The notes beneath the pieces were generated by a model. The model was given only the letters and a program-made list of their open reading frames with translations, was not told where the DNA came from and did not search any database. From assembly GCA_905221605.1 (NCBI GenBank), contig CAJNDS010000524.1:1-64000 (forward strand): a DNA stretch of 64,000 nt. The letters are read 5' to 3'. Position numbers and translations under genes: made by a program. This stretch comes from Symbiodinium natans. Lineage: Eukaryota > Sar > Dinophyceae > Suessiales > Symbiodiniaceae. Positions 62,279-64,000 of this stretch are shown one piece after another; within the stretch, counting starts at the first letter, position 1, and every line of letters begins with the position of its first letter.

Positions 62279-62430
62279 TGGGTTTAGGGTTTAGGGTTTG
62301 GGGTTTAGGGTTTAGGGTTCAGGGTTTGGGGTTTACGGTTTAGGGTTTAGGGTTTAGGGTTCAGGGTTTAGGGTTTAGGGTTTAGGGTTTAGGGTTTAGG
62401 GTTTAGGGTTTAGGGTTTAGGGTTTAGGGT
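62279..62430 (+). repeat. TTTAGGG array, about 21 units
   Basis: Mostly perfect heptamers; starts 19 bp above the exon acceptor. Confidence 0.97.
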
Positions 62431-63412
62431 ACCACGACCGAACGCGGGCCGCAGCCCGGATAACATCAACCCACAACAGCTTTAAGCTCACATGGAGTTG
62501 CCCAAGATTTCTTGAGCAAGGTGTATGTTTGACCGTCGCAAGCCCTTATCGAATATGCCGGAAGGGGCATTGTAGCCGATTGGAGTCGCCGTATCTTTTG
62601 GGGGTTGAAGTTTAGGGAGTTCACAGGTTCAGCTTAACGCTTTGCCTTTTCACTGAACTTTACCGTCACACTGCAGCCGTCATACAGTGTCATACATCTA
62701 CACGCAAAAAAGTTCGGTGGCATATCGGGTCCAGAATTTCTTCGGACTGTCACGAACACTGATCGGCGAAGAGTCGCGATTCTCTCGATCGCATTCTTGA
62801 ATACCAAAATACAGGATCTCGCTTTTCTGAGTGGGGCAGTTGGCAGGCAACCTGCAACGTTGAAACGATTCAGAATGCTGGTACGGACGCGCCCTTGACA
62901 TGATGATGCCAGCCAACGACTCGTTCCAGCGATCTCAGCCAAAACTGGGAGGCAACTCAACCCCACACAACATCACAAATATCCACAGATCGCGGTCAGA
63001 CTGCAACCCATTGCAACCCCCAGTGTCGGAATAGACGCCCTCTTTGCCTCGTCCAGGAGCTGCATTGCTGCAGCAAGCTGTGCCGTGTGCAGATCACCCG
63101 CCTGGGCTTGGATTCAATTAGGATGGTTCAGGGTCGGACAAAGTTTGGGGTTGGGTGATTTGGTGAGGAGTTTAGATGAGGGCTTCAGGATTGAGATGAG
63201 CTCCAGATTTTCCGGGCTCTTTAAGCTAAGCTGGCAAAAAATCTCTTCCTCAGCAGCAAAGCGAGGCAGGTAAGGTACACATGACATACCAGAATCCGCA
63301 TACACCCGCTCCAGACTCCAGACCAAGGGACCCTCTGCAGCAACTCCAGGACGCTCAGGTTGTCCTGCACCGGGCATCTATCACCCCGACAGCCGGCCTC
63401 CATTCTTTGAAC
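62431..63412. other. unassigned stretch
   Basis: A 110-codon minus-strand frame (62634-62966) is unrecognised. No repeats of note. Confidence 0.35.
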
Positions 63413-63495
63413 GTTGGCTACACGCAAGGATGCCCTGCGATTTCAAGCAGAACGTCCATATGGGCCACATGGGCGCTTGCACATCTACAAGTTCG
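63413..63495 (-). CDS. probable exon, unknown protein
   Basis: About 83 nt after CGCCTGAG; reads ELVDVQAPMWPIWTFCLKSQ then GILACSQ. Donor GTTCAA. Likely the same gene as the two exons above it. Confidence 0.4.
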
Positions 63496-63527
63496 CTCAG
63501 GCGCATACCGTGCAGGCACCCTTACAC

Positions 63528-63693
63528 TGTCGAAATGATCATCTGCTCGAACGCGTTTTCCAAGTACACAATTGTGCTCGCTTCCATCCAGCGAGACATG
63601 GCTAGGTGCGTGTCCCAGTCCTCTGACAACGTCAGTGCCCCCGTCATGGTGGAAGCAGCGCCGGTGCGGAAGCCGTGGCACCCAGAAATGGTC
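63528..63693 (-). CDS. exon of an unidentified gene
   Basis: 166 nt, one nucleotide plus 55 codons; acceptor GCTGCAG and donor GTGTAA. Reads TMTGALTLSEDWDTHLAMSR then WMEASTIVYLENAFEQMIIS. Good coding character; family not recognised. Confidence 0.5.
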
Positions 63694-63796
63694 CTGCAGC
63701 TAGGCCTGTACGGTACAGATTGCATGGTAAAGGCATCGATTCTCGAGTAAGGTGTGAGGGGGGCATTGAGGCCGTCATGGCCCTAACTGAGGATAC

Positions 63797-63889
63797 CTGC
63801 GCACCTCTGCTCTGCTTCCCTAAAGTTACTACTCGGGCTTGTTCGACGTCTTCAGCAAGTGCTGTCTGTGAGCCAGCGAAGCCGCACAA
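63797..63889 (-). CDS. exon of an unidentified gene
   Basis: 93 nt, 31 codons in phase 0; acceptor ATCTGTCAG, donor GTATCC. Reads CGFAGSQTALAEDVEQARVV then TLGKQSRGAQ. Its phase does not match 63528-63693 directly, so a border is wrong or an exon lies between. The gene continues beyond the window. Confidence 0.45.
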
Positions 63890-64000
63890 CTGACAGATGT
63901 CCACAAGGACCACCAAACTTGACTTCGGATGCGCCTGTAGATATCATATCCTTGCAGCTTCCAGCTGGCGAGGCTGCGCTAAGCCCACCCTTCAACTGCT

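Noticed and set aside
1-64000. CRISPR arrays, rRNA genes, LTR or LINE retrotransposons
   Set aside because: No regularly spaced direct repeats with unique spacers, no conserved rRNA blocks, and no reverse-transcriptase or integrase motifs were seen in any frame.

Overview
The window looks like nuclear DNA of a dinoflagellate, most likely a Symbiodiniaceae-type alga. Four things in the sequence point that way. Plant-type telomere motifs (TTTAGGG/CCCTAAA) occur as dozens of internal arrays. Coding sequence is cut into very short exons of about 40-170 nt. Where exons can be joined by reading frame, the introns use GT-AG, GC-AG and GA-AG borders. The recognised proteins (a Mei2-type RNA-binding protein, an EAG/CNG-type channel, an intronless secreted patatin-like lipase) suit such a genome. 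There are no bacterial operons, rRNA, tRNA, CRISPR or reverse-transcriptase signals.

Layout. 1-3.4 kb holds weak plus-strand exon candidates. From about 4 kb to the right end nearly every supportable coding segment is on the minus strand: a 185-codon membrane ORF (4.2-4.8 kb), an intact 636-residue secreted patatin/cPLA2-like protein (9.5-11.4 kb), isolated exons among telomere-like repeats (8.1, 13.2, 14.8, 16.8 kb), a seven-span membrane protein beginning MCWT (20.8-21.6 kb), a small multi-exon gene (23.4-24.5 kb), a Mei2-like RRM gene with a broken partial copy beside it (26.5-27.4 kb), single exons (25.3, 28.2, 29.7 kb), a multi-exon membrane protein (32.4-38.0 kb), further exon fragments (40-48.7 kb), and a large gene for a voltage-gated, cyclic-nucleotide-binding-type cation channel (50.7-59.5 kb; 22 exons traced, 16 introns joined exactly by phase). 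More minus-strand exons follow at 60.7, 62.2 and 63.4-63.9 kb.

The most unusual pattern is the placement of telomere-like repeats. On the plus strand, CCCTAAA arrays lie just below minus-strand exons and TTTAGGG arrays just above them. In gene orientation, introns therefore tend to start with TTTAGGG repeats and end with CCCTAAA repeats, so the two ends of one intron would be complementary. Three families of short terminal-inverted-repeat elements, a poly-C-ended dispersed repeat and very long microsatellites fill the rest; several of these lie inside introns of the channel gene.

Limits: exon calls rest on reading frame, splice-border phase and protein character only. No database search was possible. 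First exons, promoters and poly-A sites could not be placed.
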